DNA from: Novosphingobium resinovorum
Lineage (GTDB): Bacteria; Pseudomonadota; Alphaproteobacteria; Sphingomonadales; Sphingomonadaceae
DNA: 64,000 nt
Reading direction: 5' to 3'
NCBI RefSeq assembly: GCF_027922145.1
Contig: NZ_BSFC01000011.1
Location: 496,001-560,000, forward strand
A program made the position numbers and the translations under genes. Positions 51,929 to 59,740 of this stretch are shown here, piece by piece (within the stretch, counting starts at the first letter, position 1; each line of letters opens with the position of its first letter). The notes below the pieces were generated by a model. That model had not been told where the DNA came from, made no database searches, and saw only the letters and a list, made by a program, of their open reading frames with translations.

Positions 51929-52537
51929 ATGGCCTCCGCGACCCTCGACACCCTGCTCGGCGAAATCCGCGCCTGCCGCCTGTGCGAGACGGCGCTGGGC
52001 TTCGAGCCGCGCCCGTTCGTCGCGGCCAGCCCGTCCGCGCGCCTGCTCATTATCGGGCAGGCGCCGGGCAGCAAGGTCCATGCCAGCGGCATAGGCTGGG
52101 ACGACGACAGCGGCGACCGGCTGCGCGGCTGGCTGGGGCTCGACAAGGCCATGTTCTACGACACCGCGAAAGTCGCGCAGATGCCCTCCGGCTTCTGCTA
52201 TCCGGGCAAGGCGAGCGGCGGCGACAAGCCCCCTCGCCCCGAATGCGCCCCGCGCTGGCACGCGCCGCTGCTGGCCGAACTGCCGCAGCGGCGCCTGACC
52301 CTGCTGGTGGGGCAGTACGCCCAGAAACGCTACCTGCCGCGCGGCTTCGCGCCCAACCTCACCGAAACGGTGCGACGGTGGCGCGAGGCGCCGGATGGGC
52401 TGTTCCCGCTCCCTCATCCGGCGTGGCGCAGCCGGCTGTGGATGGCGAAGCACCCGTGGTTCGAAGCGGAAGTGCTGCCTGACTTGCGCCGAAAGGTGAT
52501 CGAAGCCGTCGAAGGCTCCCCGCATCAGAACGTATAG
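51929..52537 (+). CDS. Uracil-DNA glycosylase superfamily protein
   Basis: The 202-residue protein has the UDG-superfamily start LLIIGQAPGSKVHASGIGWDDDSG and the C-terminal PHPAWRS-x-LWMAKHPWFEAEVLPDLR. Motif 1 is GQAPG rather than the GQDPY of classical UDG, and the family member resembles the less characterised COG1573-like branch. The N-terminal CRLC pair could bind an Fe-S cluster with other cysteines (Cys at FCYPGK and ECAPRW), giving four candidate ligands. It shares a 13-bp overlap with the convergent MipA gene. Confidence 0.86.
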   Translation: MASATLDTLLGEIRACRLCETALGFEPRPFVAASPSARLLIIGQAPGSKVHASGIGWDDDSGDRLRGWLGLDKAMFYDTAKVAQMPSGFCYPGKASGGDKPPRPECAPRWHAPLLAELPQRRLTLLVGQYAQKRYLPRGFAPNLTETVRRWREAPDGLFPLPHPAWRSRLWMAKHPWFEAEVLPDLRRKVIEAVEGSPHQNV

Positions 52538-53382
52538 GCCACGCCCGCGCCCAGGACCCACTGGTTCGCGCTGCCCCGCAGCGAGGTGAACGGCGTGTCC
52601 TTGCCGTCGTTCAGCATGCGCGAATAGTTCGCCACCCCGAACACCGAAAGCCCACCGTCGCGCACGTCGCCGGAGAGATCATAGGCCATCAGCAGCGAGG
52701 TGTTGACGCTGTCCCAGCCGCCCTTGGCATTGTAGACCGGCAGCCCGCTCGCAAGGCTTTGCCCCGGATTCACCGAGTAATAGTAGCGCGCGAACTTGTC
52801 ATCGACACGGCGGGCGCTGACCGCCAGCACCGTGACGACCGCCGGGCTCAGGGGCGTCGTGTAGCTGATCGCGGGGGACCAGACCATGCCCTTGTAGGCG
52901 CCGTTCACATCCCACTTCACGTCGCTCGACAGCGTGAGCGTATCGTAGTCGTGCAGCACGCGGTACTTGGTCACGCCCGCGCTGACGCCGACCTCGATAA
53001 CCGGATCGAGCTTGCCTGCCGCCCGCACGACCTCGTCCCGCACGCGCCGGTTGCGATTGAACGAGGCCGTGACCACCGGCCCCAGCGAAAAGCCGATGCC
53101 CGAATCCTTGTCGTCGGGAATGAAGTCCAGCGCCACGCCCGCAACGCGCGGATTGATGTCCACGCCCTTGAAATGGCCGCGCACCAGCGGCACCGGCGAG
53201 AGGATGTAGTCATCCGAGCCGCGATAGCTGGGAACATAGACCGCACCGACGCCGACCGTCAGGTAATCGCCGTCGAGGACGTTCTCGGTCGGCTGTTGCT
53301 GCGGCGCCTCCTGCGCGATGGCGGGCATCGAAAGAAGGGCGGCAGATGCCGTGCAAATCCGTAAGACAAGGCGTGAATTCAT
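52525..53382 (-). CDS. MipA/OmpV-family outer-membrane protein
   Basis: The 285-residue protein (ATG at 53382, AGGGGA upstream) has a signal peptide cut near PAIAQE and beta-barrel strands typical of MipA/OmpV: YLTVGVGAVYVPSYRGSDDYILSPVPLVRGH, and a terminal QWVLGAGVAYTF ending in Phe. MipA proteins scaffold murein hydrolases or act as porins. The exact role is unknown. Confidence 0.92.
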   Translation of the reverse strand: MNSRLVLRICTASAALLSMPAIAQEAPQQQPTENVLDGDYLTVGVGAVYVPSYRGSDDYILSPVPLVRGHFKGVDINPRVAGVALDFIPDDKDSGIGFSLGPVVTASFNRNRRVRDEVVRAAGKLDPVIEVGVSAGVTKYRVLHDYDTLTLSSDVKWDVNGAYKGMVWSPAISYTTPLSPAVVTVLAVSARRVDDKFARYYYSVNPGQSLASGLPVYNAKGGWDSVNTSLLMAYDLSGDVRDGGLSVFGVANYSRMLNDGKDTPFTSLRGSANQWVLGAGVAYTF

Positions 53383-53448
53383 GACGGTCCCCTGAAGATC
53401 TTGAGAGACCAACGCTTTGCGGGACCTAACAGTTGCCTCGCTTGGCTT

Positions 53449-54051
53449 TCAGGCCGACGACTGCCAGTCACGCACCGCCTCGATCGGGTGCACCAGCATC
53501 AGGACGTTGAGGGTCAGGTTGTCCCGGATCATGAACAGCGTGAACGCCTCGAACACCAGCGCCAGAGCTACGCTGGCTCGGGGCGGGAGGCGCGCGGCGA
53601 CAATGAAACCCAGCGCCATCCACCCCACGTCGCTCAGCGAGTTGAGCACGCTGTCGCCGCTGTAACCGTAGCTGATAGTGACTGAACGGTAGCGATCGAT
53701 GATCAGGGGCGAGTTCTCCAGCAATTCCCAGCCTCCCTCGAAAGCCACCGCCAGCGGCAAGGCCCAGCGCGGCGACAGGACGCGGCCCAGCGCAGTCCAC
53801 CGCCAGAGCGCACGCGCGATTCCGTAGAAGATGAGCCCGTGGATGACGTGGCTGAAACTGTACCAGTCAGCGATCTGCTGGCTATTCTGGTCGGACTGTA
53901 CGTCCCCAGCCCAGAATCGCACGACGCCGCAAGGGCAGATGCCCGGGCGGCCCATCGAAAGCTCAACCAGAAGCAGCGCAAGGCCAAGACAAAGCGCCAG
54001 CCACGCCGCCGGACGATGCGGCAGCAGGGGCGAGCGTCCCGCGAGGTTCAG
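53449..54051 (-). CDS. DUF2585 (UPF0314) membrane protein, probable CTG start
   Basis: The conserved body is clear: MGRPGICPCGVVRFWAGDV, SQQIADWYSFSHVIHGLIFYG, a four-helix membrane part and FEGGWELLENSPLIIDRYR. The family normally has a first membrane helix before MGR. In this genome the frame continues upstream through a helix (AWLALCLGLALLLVELS) but contains no ATG, GTG or TTG. The only coupling signal is a CTG at 54051 overlapping the stop of the preceding GNAT gene as CTGA. From CTG the protein is 200 residues; from the first ATG (53955) only 168. I take CTG as likely, not proven. Confidence 0.75.
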   Translation of the reverse strand: MNLAGRSPLLPHRPAAWLALCLGLALLLVELSMGRPGICPCGVVRFWAGDVQSDQNSQQIADWYSFSHVIHGLIFYGIARALWRWTALGRVLSPRWALPLAVAFEGGWELLENSPLIIDRYRSVTISYGYSGDSVLNSLSDVGWMALGFIVAARLPPRASVALALVFEAFTLFMIRDNLTLNVLMLVHPIEAVRDWQSSA

Positions 54052-54605
54052 GATGCGGCGGCGCCTTCGGGCAGCGTCTCATTGCCGTCGCCGAGGCGGC
54101 GCTGCATGAGGAACACGTCGATCCACTGACCGTGCTTCCAGCCCGCCGCCGTCAGCGTACCGACCGGCAGGAACCCCGCCCGCGCGTGGAGCACGACCGA
54201 AGCCGGTTCCGAGGCTGCGATCACCGCGAAAGCCTGCCGGAAACCGCGCTTCTCGCACTCGGTGAGCAGTTCCTGAAGCAGCGCGCTGCCGATCCCGCGG
54301 TTCAGGCTGTCCTGGCACACGTATATCGTCGTCTCGACGCTGTAGCGATAGCCGATGCGCGGGCCGTAGCGCTGGGCGAAGCCGAAGCCGAGCACGCGGT
54401 CGTCGTCGTCGCGCATGACGAGGAAGGGATAGCCGCCCTTGATCAGTTCGCGCATCCGCCGTTCCGATTCCGCCTCGTCAGGTGGTTCGGTCTCGAACGT
54501 CGCGGTGCTTTCCAGCACGTAGTGCGCGTAAATCTCGGCTATTGCGGCCGCATCCCCCGATGCGGCGTCGCAAACGGCCAGTTGGCCTGTGAGTTGCCCT
54601 GTCAT
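54048..54605 (-). CDS. GNAT N-acetyltransferase (phosphinothricin acetyltransferase-like)
   Basis: From the ATG at 54605 the protein is 185 residues with the GNAT A-motif NRGIGSALLQELL (acetyl-CoA binding), the upstream YRYSVETTIYVCQD strand and the family C-terminus (HARAGFLPVGTLTAAGWKHGQWIDVFLMQRRL). This is the Pat/YncA subgroup that acetylates phosphinothricin-like amino acids or methionine derivatives. It is divergent from crtY across 74 bp. Its stop overlaps the DUF2585 start. Confidence 0.9.
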   Translation of the reverse strand: MTGQLTGQLAVCDAASGDAAAIAEIYAHYVLESTATFETEPPDEAESERRMRELIKGGYPFLVMRDDDDRVLGFGFAQRYGPRIGYRYSVETTIYVCQDSLNRGIGSALLQELLTECEKRGFRQAFAVIAASEPASVVLHARAGFLPVGTLTAAGWKHGQWIDVFLMQRRLGDGNETLPEGAAAS

Positions 54606-54679
54606 CGTCACGAACATGCAGTAAAGCGAGGGGTCTGCCAAGTTGCAGCAATCGTTCGCAGTGCCTAAACAACGCCGCG

Positions 54680-55879
54680 ATGCAGCAAAAATCGGCCGAT
54701 CCGGCGTTCTGTGACCTCGCGATACTAGGCGGCGGCCTTGCCGGCGGGCTGATCGCGCTTGCCTTCGCGGCGCGGCGACCGGACCTTCGTGTGGCGATAT
54801 TCGAGCGTGATCAGCGACTTGGCGGGGACCACGTCTGGTCCTTCTTCGCCAGCGACCTGCCCGAAGGCGGCGAGGCGCTGCTGGACCCCATCGTCGTTGC
54901 CCGTTGGGACGATTACGAGGTGCGTTTTCCCGGCACCAGGCGGCACCTAACGACACCCTACCGGAGCGCAACGGGCACAAAGCTCGACGCGGCGGTGCGC
55001 GCGGCGCTGCCCGCCGACGCCATCGTCACCGGCTTCGAAGTCGAGCACGCCGACGCCACCAGCGTCACCCTGTCCGATGGTCGCCGCTTCGCCGCCGGGG
55101 CGGTGATCGACGCGCGGGGGAGCCGGGGCCTGCCGCACATGACAGGCGGCTGGCAGAAGTTCGTCGGCCAGTCCCTGCGCCTCGCCGCGCCGCATGGGCT
55201 GGCGCGGCCGGTGGTGATGGATGCCACCGTCGCGCAGATCGACGGCTACCGCTTCGTCTACTGCCTGCCCTTCTCCGATACCGAGGTCTTCGTCGAGGAT
55301 ACGTACTATTCCGATACCTCCGACCTCGACCTCCCGGCCCTGCGCACCCGCATCGCCGACTATGCCCGCGCGCAAGGCTGGCAGGTCGAGAGCGTTGCCT
55401 ACGAGGAAACCGGCGTCCTTCCCGTCATCGCCGAGGGGGATTTCGAGGCGTTCTGGCGCGCCGGAAGCCCCCTGCCGCGTGCCGGAACCCGCGCCGCCTT
55501 GTGCCATCCGCTGACATCCTACTCGATTCCCGATGCGACAAGATTCGCGCTTTACCTGACCAGCCTCGACAATCTCTCCGGGTCCGCCCTATTGAGGACC
55601 AGTCATGACAGGGCCGCACAGCACTGGCGCCAAGGGCGCTTCTATCGAATGTTGAGCAAGATGCTCTTTGGCGCCGCACACGGCCCGGACCGCTGGCGCA
55701 TGCTGGCGCGCTTCTACACGCTGCCCGAAGGGCTGATCGAGAGATTCTACGCAGGCCGCTCGACCCCGCTCGACATGGCGCGGGTGCTGGCCGGAAAGCC
55801 GCCGGTGCCGGTGGGCGCGGCGCTCGCCAGCCTGACCGGACGCGGGCGTCCGCTGGCTGATCTGGGAGCCGTATCGTGA
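54680..55879 (+). CDS. crtY: Lycopene beta-cyclase CrtY
   Basis: CrtY closes the two beta-ionone rings of lycopene to give beta-carotene. The 399-residue protein has an N-terminal dinucleotide fold (LAILGGGLAGGLIALAF, followed by the ERD-type acidic residue), DHVWSFFASDLPEGG, the catalytic-region FVYCLPFSDTEVFVEDTYYSD, and LCHPLTSYSIPDATRFALYL. It is the first gene of the crt cluster and overlaps crtI by 4 bp. Confidence 0.95.
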   Translation: MQQKSADPAFCDLAILGGGLAGGLIALAFAARRPDLRVAIFERDQRLGGDHVWSFFASDLPEGGEALLDPIVVARWDDYEVRFPGTRRHLTTPYRSATGTKLDAAVRAALPADAIVTGFEVEHADATSVTLSDGRRFAAGAVIDARGSRGLPHMTGGWQKFVGQSLRLAAPHGLARPVVMDATVAQIDGYRFVYCLPFSDTEVFVEDTYYSDTSDLDLPALRTRIADYARAQGWQVESVAYEETGVLPVIAEGDFEAFWRAGSPLPRAGTRAALCHPLTSYSIPDATRFALYLTSLDNLSGSALLRTSHDRAAQHWRQGRFYRMLSKMLFGAAHGPDRWRMLARFYTLPEGLIERFYAGRSTPLDMARVLAGKPPVPVGAALASLTGRGRPLADLGAVS

Positions 55880-57354
55880 AGAAGGCCTGCGTCATCGGCG
55901 CCGGTTTCGGCGGCCTTGCCCTCGCGATCCGGCTCCAGAGCAGCGGCATCGCCACCACCCTGATCGAAGCGCGCGACAAGGTCGGCGGCCGCGCCTACTC
56001 CTGGCAGCGCGAGGGCTTCACTTTCGATGCCGGCCCCACCGTCGTCACCGATCCGGAATGCCTGCGCGAGTTGTGGAAGCTCTCCGGCCACGACATCGCC
56101 GACGACGTGACGCTGATGCCGGTCATGCCGTTCTATCGCCTCAACTGGACCGATGGTGTCACTTTCGACTACTCGAACGACGAAGGTTCCCTGCGCCGCG
56201 AGATCGCCCGCGTCGCCCCCGGCGACCTTGCCGGGTACGAGGAGTTCGAACGCTACGCCGCCGGGGTCTGGCAGGAAGGCTACGTCAAGCTGGGGCACGA
56301 GGCGTTCCTCGACTTCTCCAGCATGATCAAGGCCGCACCGGCGATGATGCGCTATCAGGCGTGGCGCTCGGTTTATTCGATGGTCTCGCACTACGTGAAG
56401 GACGAGCATCTGCGCCAGGCGCTGTCGTTCCACACCCTGCTGGTCGGCGGCAACCCGATGAGCACCAGCGCGATCTACGCCCTGATCCACAAGTTGGAAA
56501 AGGACGGCGGCGTGTGGTGGACCAAGGGCGGCACCAACAAGCTGGCGCAGGGCATGGCGAACCTGTTCGAGCGGCTCGGGGGCACGCTGCGCGTCGGCGA
56601 CAAGGTCCGGCAGGTCCACACCATCGGCGATCAGGTCACCGAAGTCGAATGCGAGAGCGGCTGGCGCGAACGCTTCGACGCGGTCGCCTCCAACGGCGAC
56701 CTCATGCATACGTACGCCAGCCTCCTCGGCGACACGGTGCGCGGCAAGGAGATGGCCAGGAGCCTGACCAAGAAGAGCTTCTCGCCCAGCCTGTTCGTCG
56801 TGCACTTCGGGCTGGAGGGCACCTGGCCCGGCATCCCGCACCATACGATCCTGTTCGGCCCCCGCTACAAGGGCCTGCTCGACGACATCTTCGAGCATGG
56901 CGTGCTGCCGCGCGATTTCTCGATCTATCTCCATCACCCGACCGTCACCGATCCCTCGATGGCGCCGCCGGGCAAGAGCACCTTCTACGCGCTCGTCCCC
57001 GTCGCCCACATGGGCAAGCTGCCGATCGACTGGGCGGAAGTCGGCCCGGTGCTGGAACAGCGCGTGATCCGCGAAGTCGGCCGCCGCCTGATCCCCGACA
57101 TCGAGGACCGCATCGTCACCCGCTTCCACTACGCCCCGCCCGATTTCGAGGCGGACCTCGGCGCGTGGAAGGGCAATGCCTTCAGCCTCTCGCCGATCCT
57201 GACGCAGAGCGCCTTCTTCCGCGGCCATAACCGCGACGACAAGCTGAAGAACCTTTACCTCGTCGGCGCGGGCACGCATCCGGGCGCGGGAATTCCCGGC
57301 GTCGTCGGCAGCGCCAAGGCCACCGCCAAGCTTATGCTGGAAGACCTCAGGTGA
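55876..57354 (+). CDS. crtI: Phytoene desaturase CrtI
   Basis: CrtI introduces four double bonds into phytoene, giving lycopene. The 492-residue protein has the FAD-binding N-terminus (CVIGAGFGGLALAIRLQSSG followed by TLIEARDKVGGRAYSW) and the C-terminal LYLVGAGTHPGAGIPGVVGSAKATA signature of the bacterial desaturase family. Overlap with crtY and the next gene implies one transcript. Confidence 0.97.
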   Translation: MKKACVIGAGFGGLALAIRLQSSGIATTLIEARDKVGGRAYSWQREGFTFDAGPTVVTDPECLRELWKLSGHDIADDVTLMPVMPFYRLNWTDGVTFDYSNDEGSLRREIARVAPGDLAGYEEFERYAAGVWQEGYVKLGHEAFLDFSSMIKAAPAMMRYQAWRSVYSMVSHYVKDEHLRQALSFHTLLVGGNPMSTSAIYALIHKLEKDGGVWWTKGGTNKLAQGMANLFERLGGTLRVGDKVRQVHTIGDQVTEVECESGWRERFDAVASNGDLMHTYASLLGDTVRGKEMARSLTKKSFSPSLFVVHFGLEGTWPGIPHHTILFGPRYKGLLDDIFEHGVLPRDFSIYLHHPTVTDPSMAPPGKSTFYALVPVAHMGKLPIDWAEVGPVLEQRVIREVGRRLIPDIEDRIVTRFHYAPPDFEADLGAWKGNAFSLSPILTQSAFFRGHNRDDKLKNLYLVGAGTHPGAGIPGVVGSAKATAKLMLEDLR

Positions 57355-57788
57355 GCCGGGAAGTCCACGCGCTCAATGCCGCATGGGGCTGGACCGGCGT
57401 GCACTTCGCCGAGGTCGTCGCGCACAGCCTGATGGGGCACATGCTCGTCACCGACGATGCGGGCGCGTTCCATTACGTCGATCCCGATCTCGGCGAAGTC
57501 ACCCCGCTCGGCACCGAGGCGGAGGCCAGGGCGCACATGGCCCTGGACGAGACGAAGGCGATCTGGCGCGCGGACGCCCTTGTCGATGCGGCGGTAAAGC
57601 GGCTAGGGCCTCCCGCATCGGGCGAGGTCTACAGCCTCACCCCGCAGGCGCTCGTCGCCGGGGACTATGCCCACGAACATCTGGTGCGGATCGATTTCGT
57701 CCGCCTCATCCAAATCACGGGTGACCTCGCCCGGCAGACGCGCGATCTTCCGGAGGGCGCGCTGGTTAATATCAAGGTAGTTGACTGA
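57351..57788 (+). CDS. DUF1851/Tdi1-C-like protein in the crt operon
   Basis: The 145-residue protein has a C-terminal segment (LGPPASGEVYSLTPQALVAGDYAHEHLVRIDFVRLIQITGDL) that matches the GEVY...P-AL..G pattern of the DUF1851 family, which includes the T6SS immunity protein Tdi1. The first 95 residues are an uncharacterised alpha/beta-like region. No T6SS effector is adjacent. It is coupled to crtI (4-bp overlap) and followed 1 bp later by the LOG gene. A function in the carotenoid operon is unknown. Confidence 0.75.
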   Translation: MSREVHALNAAWGWTGVHFAEVVAHSLMGHMLVTDDAGAFHYVDPDLGEVTPLGTEAEARAHMALDETKAIWRADALVDAAVKRLGPPASGEVYSLTPQALVAGDYAHEHLVRIDFVRLIQITGDLARQTRDLPEGALVNIKVVD

Positions 57789-57789
57789 C

Positions 57790-58383
57790 ATGAAGCGTCT
57801 CGCCGTCTATTGCGGCTCCGCCACTCCCGCCGATCCCCGCTACGTCCAGCTTGCCGCGGACGTCGGCACCGCGCTTGCCACGCAAGGCATCGGCGTCGTC
57901 TACGGCGGCGGTCGCCTCGGCCTCATGGGCGCCGTCGCCGGTGCCGCGCTGGCAGCAGGCGGCGAGTGCATCGGCGTCATCCCCGAAGCGCTCACCGGCA
58001 AGGACGGCAAGGGCGGCGAAGTGGCCAACTACGATTGCGAACTCACGATCGTGAAGACCATGCACGAACGCAAGGCCAAGTTCACCGAACTGTCCGACGG
58101 CTTCCTGGTCCTGCCCGGCGGCGTCGGCACCATGGACGAGCTGTGGGAAGCGGTGAGCTGGGCGCAGCTGGGCTATCACAACAAGCCGGTCGGCGTGCTC
58201 AATGCCTTCGGGTTCTACGACGGGCTGCTGGCGTTCAACCGCCACATGGCCGAAGTCGGCTTCGTACGCCCGGCGCACCAGGGTATCCTGCTGGCCGATA
58301 CCGAACTGGCGCCGCTGCTCGACCGGATGCACGCGCACCAGCCGATCGTGCCGATCGTGAACATGGACCCGAACACGCTGTGA
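57790..58383 (+). CDS. LOG-family nucleotide 5'-monophosphate phosphoribohydrolase
   Basis: LOG enzymes release cytokinin bases or other nucleobases from their riboside monophosphates. The 197-residue protein has the family motifs GVVYGGGRLGLMGAVAG and LPGGVGTMDELWEAVSWAQLG, the PGGxGTxxE active-site motif, and MHERKAKF. ATG 57790 gives the standard MKRLAVYCGS start. It sits inside the crt cluster, before crtB. Cytokinin activation in plant-associated bacteria is one possibility; nucleotide salvage is another. Confidence 0.93.
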   Translation: MKRLAVYCGSATPADPRYVQLAADVGTALATQGIGVVYGGGRLGLMGAVAGAALAAGGECIGVIPEALTGKDGKGGEVANYDCELTIVKTMHERKAKFTELSDGFLVLPGGVGTMDELWEAVSWAQLGYHNKPVGVLNAFGFYDGLLAFNRHMAEVGFVRPAHQGILLADTELAPLLDRMHAHQPIVPIVNMDPNTL

Positions 58384-58433
58384 TGCGCGTGGCCTGCCGT
58401 TCGGGCGAGGGAGGGCTTGTCCCCCCCTCGTTC

Positions 58434-58508
58434 GTCATTGCGAGCGTAGCGAAGCAATCCAGGGCGGCGTGGCACTGCCCTGGATTGCTTCGCTACGCTC
58501 GCAATGAC
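58434..58508. repeat. Intergenic palindrome GTCATTGCGAGCGTAGCG, copy 2
   Basis: Arm 58434-58465 (32 bp) is the exact reverse complement of 58477-58508. It separates the LOG gene from crtB, within the carotenoid cluster. Copy 1 is at 22064-22138. Confidence 0.93.
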
Positions 58509-58539
58509 GACGGGTGGGGTGAACGGAAGACCAGCGGCA

Positions 58540-59496
58540 ATGCCGTTTAACCGCGCCGCCCTCGTCGCCGAGGCGCGCGAATCCATCCGCCTCGGGTCGA
58601 AGAGCTTCGCCGCCGCCAGCCGCCTGTTCGACCGCGAAACGCGCGAGCGGGTCTGGCTGCTCTACGCCTGGTGCCGCGCCTGCGACGACATCGCCGACGA
58701 GCAGGATCACGGAGGCGCCTCCACCCCCGGCAAGCTCGACCCCGAATCGCGCCTCGCCACGATCCGCACCCTCACCGAACTGGCGATGGCCGGGGAAGCG
58801 ACCGGCTCGCCCGCCTTCGACGCACTCGGCCAGCTCATGCGCGAGACGCCGATCACCCCCGCCATGGTCGAGGACGTGCTCGCCGGCTTCGCGCTCGACG
58901 CCGCCGAATGGCGCCCGCGCTCCGAAACCGACATGCTGCGCTACTGCTACCACGTAGCGGGCGCGGTGGGGGTGATGATGGCCGCCGTCATGGGCGTGCC
59001 CGCCGACGACGAGAACACGCTCGACCGCGCCTGCGACCTCGGCATCGCCTTTCAGCTCGCCAACATCGTGCGCGACGTGTGGGAAGACGACGCCAACGGC
59101 CGCTGTTACCTGCCGGTCGAATGGCTGGTGGAGGCCGACATCCCCCCCGGCGAGATCACCAAGCCGCACTATCGCCACGCCCTCGTCCCGCAAGTCGCGC
59201 GCGCCTGCGCGATGGCACGCGAATACGAGGCGTCCGCCCGCGTCGGCGCGGCGAAGCTGGCGTTCCGGCAGCGCTGGGCCGTGCTCTCGGCAGCGGGCAT
59301 CTACGGCGGCATCGCGCGGGAGGTCGAACGCCTCGGCGCCCATGCATGGGACCACCGCGCAAGGGTGAGCATGCTCCAGAAGCTGCGGCTGATCGCAGGC
59401 GCCTTCTTCGAGGCCAAGCGTGAGCCCGTACCCGCGCCGATACCCCGGCCATCGCGCCGCGAACTGGCACGCCTTTCGTCGTCCCGGACGACGTGA
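58540..59496 (+). CDS. crtB: Phytoene synthase CrtB
   Basis: CrtB condenses two geranylgeranyl diphosphates to phytoene. From the ATG at 58540 the protein is 318 residues. The two Mg-binding acidic motifs are CDDIADE (residues 48-54) and NIVRDVWEDDANGRCYLP (about 175-190); the squalene/phytoene-synthase core IAFQLANIVRD is intact. An open frame back to 58504 runs into the palindrome and is not preferred. Confidence 0.95.
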   Translation: MPFNRAALVAEARESIRLGSKSFAAASRLFDRETRERVWLLYAWCRACDDIADEQDHGGASTPGKLDPESRLATIRTLTELAMAGEATGSPAFDALGQLMRETPITPAMVEDVLAGFALDAAEWRPRSETDMLRYCYHVAGAVGVMMAAVMGVPADDENTLDRACDLGIAFQLANIVRDVWEDDANGRCYLPVEWLVEADIPPGEITKPHYRHALVPQVARACAMAREYEASARVGAAKLAFRQRWAVLSAAGIYGGIAREVERLGAHAWDHRARVSMLQKLRLIAGAFFEAKREPVPAPIPRPSRRELARLSSSRTT

Positions 59497-59575
59497 AACC
59501 CTCTAAGCAATAGACCGGAAACAAATCCGTAGGACCCGGCGTTACCCACGCACACAACTGTTGGGAGCTACGTCC

Positions 59576-59722
59576 ATGCTATTCACCATCGCCGCCATCC
59601 TCATCGTGCTCTGGCTGCTCGGCTTCGTCGTGTTCCATGTTTCCAGCGCGCTGATCCACGTGCTGCTGGTGATCGCCATCGTCGTGGGTCTCGTGCAGCT
59701 GTTCCGCGGCCGCAGGGTATAA
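59576..59722 (+). CDS. Lmo0937-family small membrane protein
   Basis: This 48-residue ORF reads MLFTIAAILIVLWLLGFVVF, then HVSSALIHVLLVIAIVVGLVQLF and ends RGRRV. Two hydrophobic helices with the HVSSALIHVLLVIAIVV pattern are typical of the small lmo0937-type membrane proteins found in many bacteria. GGGAG lies 9 bp before the ATG. The function of the family is unknown, though such proteins are often stress-linked. Confidence 0.85.
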   Translation: MLFTIAAILIVLWLLGFVVFHVSSALIHVLLVIAIVVGLVQLFRGRRV

Positions 59723-59740
59723 AAAAGCGCGTGCGCCCCG

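Noticed and set aside
57351..57788. T6SS immunity or toxin-antitoxin locus in the crt cluster
   Set aside because: Only the C-terminal DUF1851-like segment supports it; no toxin, VgrG, PAAR or Hcp gene is nearby.
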